Shown in pieces: positions 1 through 9,605 of a stretch of DNA of 64,000 nt. The stretch is from Prionace glauca. Its lineage: Eukaryota > Chordata > Chondrichthyes > Carcharhiniformes > Carcharhinidae. The stretch is taken from assembly GCA_037974335.1 (NCBI GenBank), contig CM075760.1, forward strand, positions 50,734,119 to 50,798,118, read 5' to 3'. The position numbers and the translations under genes were made by a program. Position 1 is the first letter of the stretch. The number at the start of each line of letters is the position of its first letter. The notes below the pieces were generated by a model. It searched no databases, was not told the origin of the DNA, and worked only from the letters and a program-made list of their open reading frames with translations.

Positions 1-360
1 TGAACGGAAGATGGAGTTTTATTTAGAGGGATGCGAGGTGATCCATTTTGGTTAATCAAATCAGGACAGAACTTATTCATTTAATGGAATGGTGTTGTGG
101 GCAGTTATAGAACAAAAATATCTAGCAGTACAGGTTCGTAGCAGAGTCACGGGTGGACAGAGTGGTGAAGAAGGCATTCGGCATGCTTGGTTTCATCTGT
201 CAGAACATTGAATACAGGAGTTGGGATGTCTTGTTGAAGTTGCACAAGACATTGGTATGACCACACTTGGAATACTGTGTACAATTCTGGTCACCCTATT
301 ATAGAAATGATATCATTAAACTAGAAAGAGTGCAGAAAAGATTTACTAGGATGCTGCCAG
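1..360 (+). mobile_element. CR1-clade LINE fragment, reverse transcriptase C-terminal region
   Basis: Translation shows the post-RT block typical of CR1 ORF2: a WQMEF..GCEVIHFG-like start, then EYCVQFWSPYYR and a VQKRFTRMLPG block. The fragment starts before the window edge and stops abruptly in the RRFTRMLPG block, where CA-rich DNA replaces it. The reading frame is interrupted, so it is a dead 5'-truncated piece. The same protein block recurs in many CR1 copies of this window. Confidence 0.8.
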
Positions 361-540
361 GACATGTATACAGATATACACAATCTCAGACAAACAGCTA
401 CAGAGAAACTAACAGACACACACAAACACATACACGAGCAAACACAGACATGCCCACAAAAACATAGACTTACATACACACAAGAACTGGCCCACGCAGA
501 CATACAACTATCACACACACCCTCACAAACACAGAGATAA
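361..540. repeat. Degenerate CA-rich simple repeat
   Basis: Imperfect ACACA / ACAGA runs replace the 3' half of the preceding LINE. The apparent open frames here are an effect of the low-complexity composition. Confidence 0.7.
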
Positions 541-589
541 ACTGAGACAATGACCAGTTGATGTTAATCTCTAATCCACCTGCTGGGAA

Positions 590-1560
590 CTAAAATAATG
601 TGAGAAGTCTCACAACACCAGGTTAATTTCCAACAGGTTTATTTGGTAGAAAAAGCCACTAGCTTTCATAGCGGTGTTCCTTCATCAGATCAGAGGGAGT
701 TCTGTTCACAAGCAGGGCATAGAAAGACACAAGCCCAATTTACAAAATTATGGTTGGAATGAGAGTCTTTACAGGTTATCAAGTCTTAAAGATACAGACA
801 ATATAGAACATAGAACATAGAACATTACAGCACAAACAGGCCCTTCGGCCCTCGAGTTGCACCGATCGCATCAACCCCACCAATCTATAGACCTATCTAT
901 AACCCCCAATCCCATTAAACCCCATATACTCATCCAGAAGTCTTTTAAAAGACCCCAGCGAGTTCGCCTCCACCACCGACGACGGCAGCCAATTCCAATC
1001 ACTCACTACCCTCTGAGTGAAAAACTTACCCCTAACATCACCTCTGTACTTCCCTCCCCGCACCTTAAATCTGTGTCCTTGAGTTGGGAGAGGGTTAAAC
1101 AAGTTTAAAGAGCGGTGCATTGTCTCCAGCCAGGACAGTAAGTGAGATTTTGCAAGAGCAAGGAAAGCCATGGAGATTACAGATAGTGTGACATGAACCC
1201 AAGATCCCGGTTCAGGCATCCTCATGTGTCTAGAATTTGGCTTTCAGTCTCTGCTCAGCGACTCTGTGCTGTCGTGTGTCCTGAAGGCCGCCTTGGAGAA
1301 AGTGAATCCGAAGATCAGAGGCCGAATGCCCCTGACTGCTGAAGTGTTCCCGGACAGGAAGAGAATACTCTTGAGTGGTGATTGTGAGTTTTCATTCAAC
1401 CGTTGTGGTAGCGTCTGCATCATCTCCCCAATGTACCATGCTCTGGACATCCTTTCCTGCAGCGTATCAGATAGACAACGTTACAAGAATATGCACCATG
1501 TACTGGGTGGATGGTGTTCTACGTGAGACTGTACCCTCAACACTTGATTACTTGTAAAGA
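590..1560 (-). mobile_element. Penelope-like element 3' region with GIY-YIG endonuclease remnant, split by a CR1
   Basis: On the minus strand about 1244-1450 encodes AWYIGEMMQTLPQRLNEN, the GIY-YIG endonuclease core carried at the C terminus of Penelope-like retroelements, followed by a C-terminal stretch. The element's tail (590-799) reads, on the plus strand, cacaacaccaggttaa and caacaggtttatttggtag, a tail seen in at least seven places in this window. A CR1 3' end (about 800-1085) lies inside it: the element sequence stops at cagacaat and resumes at gagagggttaaac. The frame is broken; it is a fossil copy. Confidence 0.75.
800..1085 (-). mobile_element. CR1 LINE 3' end, nested in a Penelope-like element
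   Basis: On the minus strand it encodes FTQRVVSDWNWLPSSVVEANSLGSFKRLL-type sequence (given here only as short blocks FTQRVVSDW, ANSLGSFKRLLDEYMG) and ends with the CR1 tail ggccgaagggcctgtttgtg and tgttctatgttctatg. It closely matches the copies ending near 17,615 and 20,095. Being nested, it is younger than the element it interrupts. Confidence 0.8.
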
Positions 1561-1561
1561 C

Positions 1562-2034
1562 TCGCGGTGGGTTGTGCGAGGAGTGCTCTTGGATGTTGCT
1601 TCAAGAGTAGCCTAGTGCTTCACGTCGTTAGTGTACGCTTAAACTGGATCAATTAACAGGCAACACAACAGCTCAGTGACTATCACTGTTTGCGGTTCAG
1701 TTACAGGGACCGGGGTCAGATCTCCGTCTTGGGTCAGTGTCTGTGGGAGTTTGCACATCCTCCCCGTGCTTGTGTGGATTTTCTCCGGGTGCTCCGGTTT
1801 CCTCCCACACCCCCAAAACGTGTTTTTAGGCTAAATTGGATCTCCCTTAATCTGGTGCATATATAATTCCCTACATTTGCACTCCTGTATTGTGGAACAC
1901 ACCAGATGTAGATAAAAGCCGCAGGTAGGAGAAGGATTGGAATGAGGCACTCACCGACTGTTAAAATGGGCGGAGCGGGCTTGTAGGGCCGAAGGGCCTG
2001 TTTCCTGAGCTGTGTTGTTCTTTTCTTCTTTGAC
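1562..2034 (+). mobile_element. CR1-type LINE 3' UTR carrying a SINE-like core
   Basis: Starts with a gctcttggatgtt..gcctagtgcttcacgtcgtt block, passes cagctcagtgactatcactg, then the core ggagtttgcacatcctcccc..tccggtttcctcccacac, and ends ggccgaagggcctgtttcc with a ttgttcttttcttctttg tail. The same order of blocks occurs at 3,960-4,470 (+), 59,766-60,300 (-) and 60,775-61,320 (-), where it follows LINE coding sequence. Confidence 0.7.
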
Positions 2035-2230
2035 TCGCATTCCAACCATTAGTTTGCAAATTAAGTTTGTATTTTTATATGCCCTGTTTGTGAACAGAAC
2101 TACCACTTATCTGACAAAGGAGCAGTACTCCGAAAGCTTTTGCTACCAAATAAACCTGTCGGACTTTAACCTGGTGTTGTGAGACTTTTTACTGTGTTTA
2201 GCCCAGTCCAACGCCGGCATCACCACGTCA
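2035..2230 (+). mobile_element. Penelope-like element 3' end
   Basis: Contains cattccaaccattag, ccctgtttgtgaacagaac, ctaccaaataaacctgtcgg, aacctggtgttgtgagac and cccagtccaacgccggcatc, the 3' tail of the element family seen at 590-799 on the other strand. 2,231-2,487 shows nothing recognisable. Confidence 0.65.
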
Positions 2231-2487
2231 TCACTAAAACCATAACAGAAGTTAATCTAAAGTTCGTGAAATGAGAAAATGTATAAATATACCCCATAGC
2301 TCAGAATGGGAGTGCAATTAATGATTTCTCGGTTGTCCATGATCTTTGAACAAATACAGAATTGGAGAGATTATAATATTTGAATTGTAATATCTAATGT
2401 ATAATCTATCTGGGAACAGAGTGGATTTGACACAGGCTGGAAGACAGACTGAGGTAATGAGATTGAAGCGGCTGTTCAGAGTGAATG

Positions 2488-2700
2488 AACATAGAACATT
2501 ACAGCGCAGAACAGGCCCTTCGGCCCACGATGTTGCGCCGACCAATTTTTTTTTTAAAAAACACTGACCCACTAATCTAAACCAATCCCTTTTCGTCCAT
2601 AAACCTATCCACAGATCTCTTAAACGCCCCCAAACTAGGCGCTTTTACAACCGCAGCAGGCAGGGCATTCCAATCCCTCACCACCCTCTGGGTAAAGAAT
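2488..2700 (-). mobile_element. CR1 LINE 3' end
   Basis: Antisense tail acatagaacattacagcgca..ggcccttcggcccacgatg, then reverse-strand coding for [20 protein letters not shown] and SLGAFKRSVDRFMD. A T9A6 run lies between tail and coding part. 2,701-2,880 beyond it is purine-rich GAGA/GGAT sequence. Confidence 0.8.
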
Positions 2701-2879
2701 GGGTTTGTTGCAGAGAAGGATGCATGGATGAGAAAGAGAGAGCTGGATGGAGAGAAAGAGGGAGAGTGAGATGGATGGAGGGGTAGATAGATGGATAGGA
2801 GTGAATGTGAGAAGTTTCCAGTTGAAAAGGTTCCCAGGGTCTCTGAGCAGCTGAACTGAGGAAGCCTTTGGGCAGAGAC

Positions 2880-3300
2880 TGTGCTGTTTTTATTTCCCTT
2901 CCTGGCCACCAGAGGTCGCTGTAACACGACCGGACGCTGCTCCGCCCAGTGTCACCTCTTGCCCACTCCGGCCCGGCCGCTGATTGTTGGCGGAAGATCC
3001 GGGTCCTGCGGAGAGGCGGGGCCAGCCGCCATATTTCCGTTACGTCACCATCAGCCCCTCCCCCCGTTGAGGAAAAAGCGACGGTTCAGAAATGTAGAAA
3101 GTGAGAGAAATTCCCACCCGGAAATCCCGCCCGGAGCGGAATTAAAATTAAATAAAATACATATTTTTATAAAGAGGCAGGTAGCGGAACCGCGCATGTG
3201 CTATAGTATTTTCCCAGAGCGCACAGCGCGGGTGAGATTGAAAAACAGACGCAATAAAAAAAAACGATTTTCCCGAATGGAGAAGGAACCGAACGTCTGA
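2880..3300. promoter_or_regulatory. CpG-rich promoter-like segment
   Basis: A sharp local rise in CpG and GC content in otherwise AT-rich repeat DNA. It holds GC-box-like gaggcggggccag, ccgccatattt, a CRE-like ttacgtcac (about 3,043), and cccgcccgg. No convincing coding exon or splice donor follows. It looks like a TATA-less promoter or CpG-island relic of an unidentified gene; direction cannot be fixed. Confidence 0.4.
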
Positions 3301-3413
3301 CGGGTGAGGATGTGAATAATAATCATCAAGATTCAAAATATTAAAAATTAAAATGTAACTGTCTGGGCGCATGTGCGGGAGGGGAATTCCCCAAGAGTGC
3401 AGCGCGCGGGACG

Positions 3414-3512
3414 CCGTCTCCCCTGGCAACGCAAGATGGCCACTGGCCGTCTCCCTTGGCAACGCAAGATGGCCGCCCGCCGTCTCCCCTGGCAACGCAA
3501 GATGGCCGCGGG
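3414..3512. repeat. Three tandem 33-bp CpG-rich units with YY1-like and X-box-like motifs
   Basis: Units start at about 3,414, 3,447 and 3,480, each ccgtctccc(c/t)tggcaacgcaagatggcc. Each carries CAAGATGGCC (close to the YY1 consensus AAGATGGCGGC) beside TGGCAACG (half of the RFX X-box palindrome). The unit length is a multiple of three, so frames stay open across it without coding meaning. Flanked by gggcgcatgtgcggg and ggcgcacgcgcagtg, so part of a promoter-like patch (3,360-3,560). Confidence 0.7.
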
Positions 3513-3689
3513 CGGTGGGTGTGATTTTGGCGCACGCGCAGTGAGGTCTGCCTGCAGCCCATTGTCCAGATTGCCCCCCAGTGGATGTAGTGGGGATGGT
3601 GCAGCAGATGGAGCAACAATCCCAGTTTCAATGGGGGGAGAGAAGCTGCAATGTTGCTCCCTGTTGTTCACTCTTCTCCGCAGTCTCAG

Positions 3690-4470
3690 CATTGCAGAGT
3701 GTTTAGAGACACACAGTACGAGGGGAATTGGGCTTAAGGGGAGGAGGGAGAGGTTTAACACAGATATTAGAGGGAGGTTTTTCACACAGAGGGTAGTGGG
3801 GATATGCAATGCTCTGCCAAGTAAGGTGGTGGAGGCAAACACGCTAGAGTTGTTTAAGAGTAGCTTAGACAGGCACATGAGTGAGTTGGAGATGGATGGA
3901 TATAGGAGATTGTTTTAAATAAGGGTCATTCGCATTGGGGCGCCCCTGGTAGGGTAAATGGATCTGGTACAATAATAATGCTTTCTTTTCTCTTTTTCAT
4001 TCACTGGTTTTAAGTCGGTCCGCCTTGTGTCCAACGAGGGGCATACATGCGATGGGTCGTACTTGGGCTGCTCTTGGTTGTTCGAGATTGGCCTAGTGCT
4101 TCATGTCGTTAGTGTGTGCCTAAACTGGACCAGATGCTGGGCAAGATGACAGCTCAGTGACTATCACTGATTGCTGTGCAGACACATGGATTTGGGCCGG
4201 TCCCTGGGGGAGTTTGCGCATTCTCCCCGTGATTGCGTGGGTTTTCTCCGGGTGCTCCGGTTTCCTCCCACAACCCAAAGATGTGCTAATAGGCTGATTG
4301 GCAGTAATAAATTGTCCCAAAATTAGTTTCCCTCAATGTGGATGGCCATAAAAAATTAGATAAGGGTCATGGGTGAAGGGGGAGACTGGTGGTGTTAAGA
4401 TGGTGGTGCGGGCTCGTTGGGCCGAAGGGCCTATTTCCCGGGCTGCTTTTTTTCTTTGTTCTTTGTTCTT
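3690..4470 (+). mobile_element. CR1-type LINE 3' end with full 3' UTR
   Basis: Begins with a coding remnant (FTQRVVGICNALPSKVVEAN, then LELFKSSLDRHM) and continues into a long 3' UTR: ccgccttgtgtccaacgagg, cctagtgcttcatgtcgtta, cagctcagtgactatcactg, the ggagtttgcgcattctcccc..ctccggtttcctcccaca core, and the end ggccgaagggcctatttccc plus ttctttgttctttgttctt. The best copy here for showing coding tail and UTR in one piece. Confidence 0.8.
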
Positions 4471-4504
4471 AAACAAGAGGGTGCATTGTCACAGCGGCAC
4501 CTTG

Positions 4505-4820
4505 ACCTGCAGTTAAAGTTTATTATTAGTGTCACGAATAAGTCGGCTTACATTAACACTGCAATGCAATTCCTGTGAAAATTCCCGAGTCGCCACATTC
4601 CTGTTCGGATGCACTTACGGAGAATTTAGCATGGCCAATGAATCTAACCAGCACATCTTTCGGACTGCTGGAGGAAACCAGAGCATCTGGAGGAAACCCA
4701 TGCAGACATGGGGAGAATGTGCAAACTCCACACAGACAGTGACCCAAGCCGGGAATCGAATTTGGGGCCCTAGCGCTGAGAGGCAGCATTGCTAACCACC
4801 GTGCCACTGTGCTGCAACAC
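4505..4820 (-). mobile_element. tRNA-headed SINE (HE1-like), near full length
   Basis: Reverse strand runs from a tRNA-like head (gcacagtggcacggtggtta, gcaatgctgcctctcagcgc, ttcgattcccggcttgggtc as the B-box region) through gagtttgcacattctcccc, the shared core and gctaaattctccg, to gtgttaatgtaagccgactt at the 3' end. This is the layout of the elasmobranch HE1-type SINE. Age moderate; many substitutions. Confidence 0.75.
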
Positions 4821-4837
4821 TCTCCCCCAGATATCAA

Positions 4838-5020
4838 ACTACCCACCCCCATTAAAATCATAAAATCCCAACAGTGCATCAAGTCTATATCAACAGAGCA
4901 TTTTACCCTACTCCCGTAACCCCACAATACTCTCTATTCCCCCTAACCTTCACATGTTTGGACATTAAGGGAGAATTTAGCATGGTCAATCCAGCTAACC
5001 TGCCCATCCTTCAGACCCCA
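4838..5020 (-). mobile_element. Short SINE/CR1 tail fragments
   Basis: 4,838-4,960 resembles an antisense CR1/SINE tail (aaatcccaacagtgcatcaagtc); 4,965-5,020 matches the SINE piece ggagaatttagcatggtcaa. Both are old and short. Confidence 0.45.
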
Positions 5021-5021
5021 C

Positions 5022-5556
5022 AGATATTCTGGTCATCCTGTTATAAAAAGGATATTATTAAACTGTAAAGAATGCAGAAAAGATTTACTAGGATGCTACT
5101 GGGACTTGATGCTACTGGGAGTTATCAGGAGAAGCTGGATAGACTGTGACTTTTTTCACTGGAGCTTAGGAGGCTGAGGGGTAAAGGTCTATAAAATAAT
5201 GAGGGGCACAGATCAGCTCGATAGTCAATATCTTTTCCCAAATGTAGGGGAGTCTAAAACTAGAGGGCTTGGATTCAGATGGGAGGGGAAAGATACAAAA
5301 GTGTCCAGGGGAGCATTTTTTTTTCACACAGAGGGTGGTGAGTGTCTGGAACAAGCTGCCAGATGTAGTCGTAGAGATGGGTACAATTTTGTCTTTTAAA
5401 ATGCATTTAGACAGTTACATGGGTGTGATGGGTACAGAGGGATATGGGCCAAATACAAACAATTGGGATTAGCTTAGGGTTTTTTAAAAAGGGCAGCATG
5501 GAGCAGTTGGGCTGGAGGGCCTGTTTCCATGCTGTAAACCTCTATGACTCTATATG
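5022..5556 (+). mobile_element. CR1 LINE 3' portion
   Basis: Encodes broken CR1 blocks (FWSSCYKKDIIKL, then FFTQRVVSVWNKLPDVVVEM) and ends gggctggagggcctgtttcc, atgctgtaaacctctatgac, the tail of an older CR1 subfamily also seen at 22,455-23,440. The frame is interrupted several times. Confidence 0.75.
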
Positions 5557-5668
5557 GGAGGAACATGAAAACCCCACAAAGACAATGACAAAAGGCTGGA
5601 ATTGAACACGGGTCCTTGGCACTAGGAGGCTGCAGTGCTAACACTGTGCTAATGCGCTGCCACTCCGG
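5556..5668 (-). mobile_element. tRNA-headed SINE head fragment
   Basis: Reverse strand contains agtggcagcgcattagcaca, gcagcctcctagtgccaagg and gttcaattccagcc, the degenerate A/B-box region of the SINE family at 4,505-4,820. Confidence 0.5.
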
Positions 5669-5879
5669 CAAATGTATTTGGAGGGAGCACAGTACAGGTG
5701 GGGATGGGGGGTGGGGAGGTGGGATGAATTCTGACTCACTTTGATGAGGGGAAGGGTGGAAATCAGAAAAAAAATCAGCTTTGCCTCACCATCTTCCCTC
5801 ATTCCTGCTCTTGTTACTAATTAAAAACCTGCTCACTCCTCCATTCTGCCCATCAATAGGGCAAACAGAAAGCAGGGAA

Positions 5880-6415
5880 AAGGTTGTGGCACAGAAAGAG
5901 GCCATTCAGCCATTCACATCTTCACCAGCTTGGAAAATAAAGACTAGCCCTTCATTCTAATCCCACTTTCCAGCGATCCAGCCCCGAGCCCCGCTTTCTA
6001 CAGGTTCCAGCATTTCAGCTATAGATCTGTGTGTGAGGCGAGTGAGCCAAGAGATTTCTATCTGAACCATCAGTTTAGGCAGCAAATTCCAGACACCCAC
6101 CATCCCTTGAATGAGAACCTTCTTCCCAATGCCCCTTCTAATCCTTCCACCAATCACTTTATATCTGTGCAGGCCCCACTAACCCCCTCCCAACCATTAC
6201 CACGCATCACCCCATGCCCCCCCCCCCCACCCCGATCCCCACCCACCCACAATAAATGACCTCTCTCTGCTCAGGGGAAACAAGCCTTTTCTATCCACCC
6301 TGTCATGGCTTCCACATAATTTTGGACACCTCAGTTCGGTCCCCCTCAGCCTCCTCTGCTCTGGGGAAACAAACCTTGCCATTCCAATCTTTCCTCATCA
6401 CCACAATCTGGGCCT
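5880..6415 (-). mobile_element. CR1 LINE 3' portion, diverged
   Basis: Antisense tail ggcacagaaagaggccattc and reverse-strand coding traces (VLIQGMVGVWNLLPKL, corresponding to FTQRVV.WN.LP). Truncated and old. 5,670-5,880 has no recognisable feature. Confidence 0.6.
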
Positions 6416-6725
6416 TGTATCAGTAATCTCTGCCCTAAATCTCTCTCAGTTATAACAATCTGGACCTTGTATCAGTAATGTCTGCCCTAAACCTCTCTCA
6501 GTTATTACAATCTGGACCTTGTTTTAGTAAACTCTGCCCTGAACCTCTCTCAGTTATTAAAATGTGGGCCTTGCATCAGAAAACTCTGCCCTGAACCTCT
6601 CTCAGTTATTTTAGTCTGAGCCTAGTATTCTTTGTTGTAAACCTCTCTGAGTTATTACAATCCGGGTCCTGTACCAGTAAACTCTGCCCGAAACCTCTCT
6701 CAGTTATTACAATCTAGACCTTAAG
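6415..6725. repeat. Minisatellite, about six 52-bp units
   Basis: Repeats of aatctctgccctaaacctct / ctcagttattacaatctgga / ccttgtatcagt with a near-constant 52-base period. Units differ by several substitutions each. Confidence 0.8.
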
Positions 6726-6900
6726 CAGAGGACACAAAGATTTAATATAATTGACAACAGATTTGAAGGGGGTGATAAGGACATTTTTTTACACAATCAT
6801 AGATCTGGAATGCACAAACTGACAGGTGCTCGAAGCAGGTTTAATAGTAAGTTTAAAAGGAAATTGGATAAATATTGACGGAGTTATGGTGAATGGGATT
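6725..6900 (+). mobile_element. Diverged CR1 3' fragment
   Basis: Has the CR1 order gaggacacaaagattta, a tttttttacacaatcatag stretch standing for FTQ..V, and agtttaaaaggaaattggat. Old and short. 6,901-7,460 shows no feature I can support. Confidence 0.45.
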
Positions 6901-7462
6901 AATTCGATAGTTCACTCATCTTTTTGTCATTTTGAATGTTTCTCCCTTAAGTTTTAATATTTGATCTTTTCAGTCACAATGTGTCTGAAACAAAAGATTA
7001 AATCATTGGGTTTGATGAGCTGTCAGTTCTGTTTCCTATGTGTCTGTGTAAATTGAGAACTGCAGATAACCATGAGAAGGAACTGATTATTTTCAGTTCC
7101 TCTAACAGATATACCTCAGATATCAGAAATCTCAGGAGATTCTCATGCCCTCAGTATTCTCGCCACAAATATAACAGCTCTCAGTCAGGCTGAGTCAGTC
7201 ACATGTGTCTCTGTTATAATGTTTCCACTTCTATTTCATCACTCACTTCCCAGTGACACTCACCATAAGACAGACAGTTTAAAATATCATTGCTCCCTTA
7301 CATCTTGTCCTCCTATTGTAATCGGATGTTTGTTGGGCCTCTTGTCTCCTTTAAGGTCAGATTACCTGCAGTTCAAATGACCTCAGAGACACTGAAACCA
7401 ACCTTTGTGATTAATATTATACCAGACTCCAGTCAGCCCCAGGAGCTGCAGTTGTAAAATAC

Positions 7463-7515
7463 AGTAAGAAGTCTCACCACACCAGGTTTAAGTTCAACCA
7501 GCTTATTTGATAGTA
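7463..7515 (-). mobile_element. Penelope-like 3' tail fragment, inverted relative to 7,772-7,858
   Basis: gtaagaagtctcaccacacc, aggtttaagttcaaccagct and tatttgatagtaaagcttgt match the antisense Penelope-like tail. It forms the left arm of an inverted pair around a CR1 fragment. Confidence 0.6.
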
Positions 7516-7771
7516 AAGCTTGTGGGATTACTTCACTCAAAGGGTGGTGAATCTCTGGAATTCTTTGCCCGTTGAAGTGGTGGAGGCTGCCTCGCTAAAT
7601 ATTTTTAAGAAACGGGTTGATGGGTTTTTGATAAGAGAGGGGATTAAGGGTTATGGGGAGAGGGCGGGAAGGTGGAGCTCAGTCACGACAGATCAGCCAT
7701 GATCTTATTGAATGGCGGGGCAGGCTCGAAGGGCCAGATGGCCTACTCCTGCTCCTATTTCTTATGTTCTT
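7516..7771 (+). mobile_element. Young CR1 LINE 3' end
   Basis: Encodes FTQRVVNLWNSLPVEVVEAA and FKKRVDGFLIREGIKGYGER, ending ggcaggctcgaagggccaga, ctcctatttcttatgttctt. Almost identical to the 3' end of the copy at 35,651-37,494, so a recently active subfamily. Confidence 0.85.
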
Positions 7772-7858
7772 AAATAAATTGGTTGAACTTCAACCTGCTG
7801 TTGTGAGACTTCTTACTGTGTTTACCCCAGTTCAACGCCAGCATCTCTATGTCATGAC
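7772..7858 (+). mobile_element. Penelope-like 3' tail fragment
   Basis: aataaattggttgaacttca, acctgctgttgtgagacttc and ccccagttcaacgccagcat: right arm of the inverted pair with 7,463-7,515. 7,860-8,290 has no recognisable feature. Confidence 0.6.
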
Positions 7859-8289
7859 TACCATCGACATTGGTAGACATTGGCAGAATTGGAATAGCTG
7901 ACAGGTTATTGTTTGATACTGACAGTGGCAGAGTAACACACACTGGAATTTAAATACATTATATCAATAGACCATGACTCAGTCACACTATCAAATGAAA
8001 CCTAAACTTTGGTTATGGTGCACTGGATACTGACTGGATTATCATTACATTGGATGTAATGCTGTGTTCACTAACATACTGCAATGTGACTCTTATTATG
8101 TGAACAAACACTGTTTATGTTACACTCAGAGTCAGTCAGTGTTTTGCTGTGTTTTCTCTGTGCTCCATCTCCACTCTGATTGGACTGGAGCTTGTGTGTG
8201 GGTCATTGTTACACTGGGACTCTGTTATTACTGGACAAGCAGCAAGTCATCGTCACAATACTGGGCTGATTGACAGCGCCTTGGACCAT

Positions 8290-8665
8290 TGGGAACAGGG
8301 GGAGGTGCTGGAGGGCTGATCTGGAGCGCTCGGTCCTCCAACCAATCGGAGCGAAAGAGGGGCGGGCCCAGCTTTGACTGGAGCATGCGCAGTGTGAGTA
8401 ATGGCGATGGAAAACGGTTTTTGTTTTGGGCTCGGAAATCTGTTCGAGGTGATTGGCGGTACGGAGAGAGCAATGGATCGCCCAGACGGGTGAAAACGCT
8501 GCGTAAGCATGCGGTGTAAGTAGCAAACCGCGGAAGAGAGCTTCCCGGACTCAGTTTGTTCCGAGCAGGGCCGCAGCTCCTCAGGTTCGCTCCGGGTTAC
8601 CTTTCGCCATCTTTATTGGGGGCAACATGCAGCGGTGCGCACGCGAGGCCGCCATGTTTGTGGAG
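8290..8665 (+). promoter_or_regulatory. CpG-rich promoter-like segment with CCAAT, GC box and NRF-1 motifs
   Basis: In order: caaccaatcggagcg (CCAAT), gaggggcgggccc (GC box), gcatgcgcagtg (NRF-1-like), a second attggcgg, then acgctgcgtaagcatgcgg and a good splice donor cggtgtaagt near 8,513. The layout resembles a TATA-less housekeeping-type promoter with a short non-coding first exon. No downstream exon is recognised, so it may be a relic. Confidence 0.4.
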
Positions 8666-8804
8666 GGCAATGATGTCATTAAGTGGGAGGAGCTTGTTCC
8701 CCATTGTTCAGAATGGAGACAACTTGTCCATCAAACTGCATCAACCCTCTGAGTCCCAATGTCTTCTTGATGAGGCAGAGCGGTGACAGAGAAGGAAAAA
8801 TAAA

Positions 8805-8870
8805 GGGAAATAAAAGCAGAAAATGCTGGAAAATCTCAGCAAATCTGACAGCATCTGTCGGGAGAGAATA
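8805..8870. repeat. Interspersed repeat fragment (AAAATGCTGGAAAATCTCAG family)
   Basis: aaaatgctggaaaatctcag followed by gacagcatctgtcgggagag. Copies of the same short family lie at 49,785-49,880, 50,165-50,280 and 54,500-54,590, in both orientations. Confidence 0.55.
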
Positions 8871-9130
8871 GAACGCTCTCCCCACTCACATTGTCTGTAC
8901 CTTTAAGACTTAATTACCTGTAAAAATTGCATTCCAACCATTATTTTGTGAATTGAGTTTGTGTCTTTCTATGCCTTGTTTGTGGACAGAACTCCACTCA
9001 CATGACGAAGGAGCAGCACACAGAAAGCTAGTGGATTTGCCACCAATTTTAAACCCATTGGACTTTAATCTGGTGCAGTGAGACTTCTTACTGTGTTTAC
9101 CCCGGTCCAACACCACCATCTCCACTTCAG
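8871..9130 (+). mobile_element. Penelope-like element 3' end
   Basis: Contains ccactcacattgtctgtacc, cattccaaccattattttgt, ctttaatctggtgcagtgag and ccggtccaacaccaccatct, the 3' part of the family described at 20,841-21,345. Confidence 0.65.
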
Positions 9131-9344
9131 AGAAAATAGAACCAACATTTCGAGACTGGATGACCCAGAAAGCTTGTACATGTGTAAACAGAGCATGTAA
9201 ACTTCGACACCTCCATGTACCTTTGTACACCTCTATCAATCTACTTTGCTCCAAGGAGAACAACCCCAATTTATAAAAAAAAAAGACAATGTGAGAAGAT
9301 AAAAGTGAAGGTAAGAGTTTTATAAATTTTCTTAAATAATTTAA

Positions 9345-9605
9345 TTGGTGCTCAAAATGTCAGTCAGTGGGGTTAAGTGCTGCACTTGTGAGATGTGGGA
9401 GATCTGTGCTGCTTCCAGTGTCTCGGATGACGATGTCTACAGGAAGTGTACCCCACTGCAGCTCCTTAAGGCCAGCATGGATAGGTTGGAGCAGCAGTTG
9501 GATGCACTTAGCAGCGTGAAGATGGCAGAAAGTGTCATAGACAGGACGTTTAGAAACTTGGCCACACCCAAGGTGCAGGCAGATAGATTGGGGACTGCTA
9601 GAAGG
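9345..9605 (+). mobile_element. Possible LINE ORF1 fragment
   Basis: An open stretch encodes KCCTCEMWEICAASSVSDDD then LQLLKASMDRLEQQLDALSS, a Cys-rich knuckle-like start followed by a short predicted coiled coil, as expected for a LINE ORF1 protein. It ends where reverse-oriented sequence begins at about 9,606. I do not recognise the family with certainty; a host pseudogene is the alternative. Confidence 0.4.

Noticed and set aside
3373-3918. 181-codon plus-strand open frame across the 33-bp repeats
   Set aside because: Runs from a CpG repeat into CR1 coding sequence (FTQRVVGICNALP); a chance fusion of two unrelated stretches.
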